64,000 nt of DNA from Arhodomonas sp051195215. GTDB taxonomy: Bacteria > Pseudomonadota > Gammaproteobacteria > Nitrococcales > Nitrococcaceae. This document shows, piece after piece, positions 61,759 to 64,000 of the stretch. The notes beneath the pieces are model-generated. The model made no database searches. It worked only from the letters and a program-made list of their open reading frames with translations, and was not told the DNA's origin. Every line of letters starts with the position of its first letter. The first letter of the stretch is position 1. Location of the stretch: NCBI RefSeq assembly GCF_051195215.1, contig NZ_JBNAZM010000019.1, forward strand, positions 23,749-87,748. The letters run 5' to 3'. Position numbers and translations under genes: made by a program.

Positions 61759-63054
61759 ATGCACTTAGAGCGCCTGACTCTCACCAACTTTCGCTCTTTC
61801 GATCACGTGACCGTTCGGCTGTGTCCGGACCTCACCATTTTTGTCGGCGAGAACAACGGTGGGAAGAGCAACGCGATAGACGCTATTCGCGTGCTGACAC
61901 AGCCGCTGGGGGGTCGGCGGGAATTGTATTGCGAGACGACGGATATTCGCGAGGGAAGCGGCGAACGGTCCTTTCGCCTAGAGGCCGCCTATGGGGGGCT
62001 CAACTCGGCGCAGCAAGGACGACTGCTCAGTGCCATCGATGGGCGGGAGATGGAGCGGGCCGTGCTCGGGCTCGAATACGACGAGTCCCGTGGCCGGCCG
62101 TCGATGTGGGCTGGTCAGTTCGGCTTTGCGCCCGAGCCCGGATCGACCGAAGCGATCCGTCATGTCTATCTCCCACCGCTTAGGGACGCCAAACATGCCC
62201 TGGCCTCAGGCAATCCCACGCGTATCCAGGCGCTGATTCGTCATTTCTTGGGCGAGGACGATGAGGAGGCTTTCAAGGAGGCGCTGAGGCGGGGCACAGA
62301 TCACCCTGTTCTCGAGCGGATTAACGACGCTGTTGGCGACAGCCTTGCTGCCCTTACCGGGGGTGTCCGTCCTCAGGCAGCGGCTGTCGGCTTCAACGAC
62401 AGTGAACAGTTAATCGACATCGCCCGCGACCTCCGATTCAAGCTGGCCGACCACGGACTCGATCCCGAGGACTTGCGCCGCTCAGGCCACGGGTACGCGA
62501 ACCTTCTGTACATGGCGACGATCGCCGTCGAGCTCCAGCACGTGGACAAGGCGGACCTGACCCTTTTCTTGGTCGAAGAGCCGGAGGCTCACCTCCATCC
62601 GCAACTCCAAGCGGCGGTGCTGACGTTCCTGGAGGAGCAAGCGCACCAGTCTCGGGAACGAGGCGCGCAAGCCGGCGCTGGCCCGGCGGGCGAGCTCCAG
62701 GTCGTGGTGGCGACGCACTCGCCGAACCTGTCGGCGTGGGTCAAAGCTAAGACGCTAGTCGTCTTCCGCGCTGTGGCGCCACTAGGGGCAGACGTCCAGG
62801 CCGATTCCCCTGCCGATGTCCGGCCCGCGGCTTCCCCAGAGCCTGCACCGCGCCGCGTTAGCCGCTGCGTACCACTCGCCGCTCTAAGGCTGTCGGGAGC
62901 CGATTGGCGCAAGGTGGACCGGTACCTCGACGTTACCAAGTCGGCTCTGCTGTTCGGCGGCCGCGTACTCCTAGTGGAGGGCATCGCCGAGGCGTGTCAA
63001 TCCCGGTTGAGGCTGTCCGGTTTTCCCCGGGCTAAAATGTCCGCTGCTCGGTGA
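61759..63054 (+). pseudogene. OLD-family ATPase/nuclease, truncated by an IS21-family insertion
   Basis: The first 412 residues are a genuine ABC-type ATPase of the OLD/RecF-like family: LTNFRSF start, Walker A GENNGGKSN, signature region LRRSGHGYANLL, Walker B LFLVEEPEAHLHPQ and the His switch VVATHSPNL. The chain then enters a TOPRIM domain (LLFGGRVLLVEGIAEA) and is cut at 62994. Codons 413-431 (CQSRLRL...) come from the end of the insertion sequence and run to a stop at 63052-63054. The acidic DxD part of TOPRIM is missing, so nuclease activity should be lost. Start: ATG 61759 with AAGGGAG at 61747-61753. OLD proteins act in DNA repair or phage defence (for example with a helicase partner in Gabija); no partner is visible here because the insertion sequence runs to the window edge. 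Confidence 0.85.
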
Positions 63055-63084
63055 TGGTGTGTCTGGGGTGACGAGCCCCGGTGT

Positions 63085-63891
63085 TTAGGCGGCGTCGGCG
63101 TCGTCCTCCTTGTCGCTGTTGGTAGGTGTTTCGGCGCCGGTCGGTGGTTGGCTCTTCAGCAGCCCGGCGCGGCGTTTCTCCTTCAACCGGTAGCTCTCGC
63201 CCTTGATGTTGACGGTGGTGGCGTGATGGAGCAGCCGGTCGAGGATGGCGGTGGCGATGACCTGCTCGCCGAAGACCTCGCCCCAATCGGCGAAGGACTT
63301 GTTGGAGGTGAGGATCATCGCGGCGCGCTCATAGCGCCGGTTGACCAGTCGGAAGAACAGCGAGGCCTCGTCGCGGGAGAGCGGCAGATAGCCGATCTCA
63401 TCGACGATGAGCAGCTTCGGGTAGGTGAGCTGCTTGAGCGTGCGCTCGAGGCGGTTCTCGCTGCGGGCGCGCTTGAGGCGCGTCATCAGCTGGTCGAGCG
63501 TGGTGAACAGCACGCGGTGACCGGCCTCGATGGCCTTGACGCCGAGGCCAACGGATAAATGCGTCTTCCCCACGCCTGGCGGGCCGAGGAAGATGACGTT
63601 CTCGGCGCGCTCGACGAAGGCCAGCCCGGCGAGATTGCGCAGCACCTGGCGGTCGATGGAAGGCTGGAAGTCGAAGTCGAAGGCCTCCAGCGTCTTCACT
63701 GCGGGGAAATGCGCCTGGGTCATGCGCGAGTCGATGCCGCGGCGATTGCGCCCGGCCCATTCGGCTTCCAGCGCCTGGGCGAGGAAGTCAGGATAGTCGA
63801 GTTTCTGCTTGGCGGCCTGCTCGCAGACGGCCTCGAGGCTGGCGGGCAGGTACTCGAACTTCAGCCGATCGAACAGTTGCTCGAGCTGCAT
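63085..63891 (-). CDS. istB: IS21-family transposition helper ATPase IstB
   Basis: Length 268 residues, the normal size for IstB. The N-terminal helical region (LFDRLKFEYLPASLEAVCEQ) binds the transposase. Walker A is GPPGVGKTHL and Walker B LLIVDEIGYLPL, followed by TSNKSFADWGEVF and the C-terminal RLLHHATTVNIKGESYR typical of the family. IstB forms an ATP-dependent oligomer that selects target DNA and activates the IstA transposase. Its ATG shares one base with the istA stop (TGATG at 63893-63889), the usual coupled arrangement. Frame and motifs are intact, so the gene is probably functional. Confidence 0.95.
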   Translation of the reverse strand: MQLEQLFDRLKFEYLPASLEAVCEQAAKQKLDYPDFLAQALEAEWAGRNRRGIDSRMTQAHFPAVKTLEAFDFDFQPSIDRQVLRNLAGLAFVERAENVIFLGPPGVGKTHLSVGLGVKAIEAGHRVLFTTLDQLMTRLKRARSENRLERTLKQLTYPKLLIVDEIGYLPLSRDEASLFFRLVNRRYERAAMILTSNKSFADWGEVFGEQVIATAILDRLLHHATTVNIKGESYRLKEKRRAGLLKSQPPTGAETPTNSDKEDDADAA

Positions 63892-64000
63892 CAGGCCACC
63901 TCCTCGTAGACGCTCAAGTCACGGACTTCCACGGCGAGCGACTGCGCCCACAGCCGCCGGTGGTGGGCGGGGTCGCGCTGCCAGCCGGCGCCGGGGTCGC
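63891..64000 (-). CDS. istA: IS21-family transposase IstA, C-terminal fragment
   Basis: The minus-strand frame entering from the right edge reads ...HHRRLWAQSLAVEVRDLSVYEEVA and stops at 63893-63891, overlapping the istB start by one base. Only about 36 residues are in the window, so identity rests on position and the tight istA-istB coupling rather than on the DDE catalytic core, which is outside. Confidence 0.8.
   Translation of the reverse strand, partial: DPGAGWQRDPAHHRRLWAQSLAVEVRDLSVYEEVA

Larger units (their letters stand above)
62995..64000 (-). mobile_element. IS21-family insertion sequence, partial (runs off the right edge)
   Basis: It contains a complete istB and the 3' end of istA on the minus strand. 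The outer end is placed at 62995, where TGTCAATCCCGG interrupts the OLD gene; IS21 elements characteristically begin with TG. Two TGTCCG boxes at 63014-63019 and 63039-63044 fit the repeated transposase-binding motifs inside IS21 ends. The other terminus and the target duplication lie outside the window. Confidence 0.82.

Noticed and set aside
61505..61768. Small plus-strand frame overlapping the ATPase start
   Set aside because: No Shine-Dalgarno at its ATG and no recognisable family. The last 35 codons look somewhat protein-like but cannot be supported.
1..64000. CRISPR arrays, tRNA or rRNA genes, riboswitches, replication origin
   Set aside because: No spaced direct repeats, tRNA-like cloverleafs or conserved RNA motifs were recognised on reading.

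Overview
The window is almost entirely one transcription-direction block (plus strand, about 1-61136) encoding a hybrid polyketide synthase / non-ribosomal peptide synthetase of the trans-AT type. Its right-hand flank carries a broken nuclease gene and an IS21-family insertion sequence. The DNA is very GC-rich. The trans-AT architecture and an IstA/IstB element suggest a high-GC proteobacterium, but nothing here fixes the genus: there is no rRNA, tRNA or housekeeping gene.

Layout. (1) 1-8297: a PKS gene whose 5' end lies outside the window (DH-like, carrier, Ser-less carrier, DH, KS, KR, ACP, KS0, PCP). (2) 8334-17630: an NRPS with C-A(Ser)-PCP, dual C/E-A(Thr)-MT-PCP and a terminal dead C domain. 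(3) 17627-32290: a three-module PKS. (4) 32287-35751: a formyltransferase-A(Gly)-PCP loading protein. (5) 35802-36944: an N-type ATP pyrophosphatase with an SGGKDS loop. (6) 36941-39598: a stand-alone KS/ACP module with a dead AT remnant. (7) 39661-57810: a 6049-residue PKS/NRPS with five KS or C stations, ending in a His-less KS. (8) 57807-61136: a discrete AT-AT-ER protein that would serve all the AT-less modules. (9) 61137-61758: non-coding, starting with a strong hairpin. (10) 61759-62994: the N-terminal part of an OLD-family ATPase/nuclease, cut by (11) an IS21-family element that runs off the right edge.

How it works together. The formyltransferase-A(Gly)-PCP protein next to an SGGKDS enzyme is the pairing proposed to build the 5-substituted oxazole starter of conglobatin and oxazolomycin. 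I therefore infer an N-formylglycine-derived oxazole starter. It would be extended by the 885-residue KS/ACP protein and then by the 6049-residue protein, which adds a C-methyl unit, a second glycine and two reduced acetate units. That protein ends in a KS0, which could hand the chain to the DH-like/carrier start of the gene at the left edge. The chain would then pass through the NRPS (Ser, epimerised by the C/E domain, then N-methyl-Thr) and the three-module PKS. Gene order would thus be a rotation of assembly order. No thioesterase, reductase or other release domain is visible, so the terminus is probably outside the window.

Several features suggest patchwork evolution: two AT remnants without a nucleophile, both in N-terminal KS modules that follow NRPS proteins; two His-less KSs; a carrier with Trp in place of Ser; a C domain with PW in place of HH; a single amber codon separating two otherwise in-frame megasynthase genes; and a retained Shine-Dalgarno sequence inside the AT-AT-ER gene.
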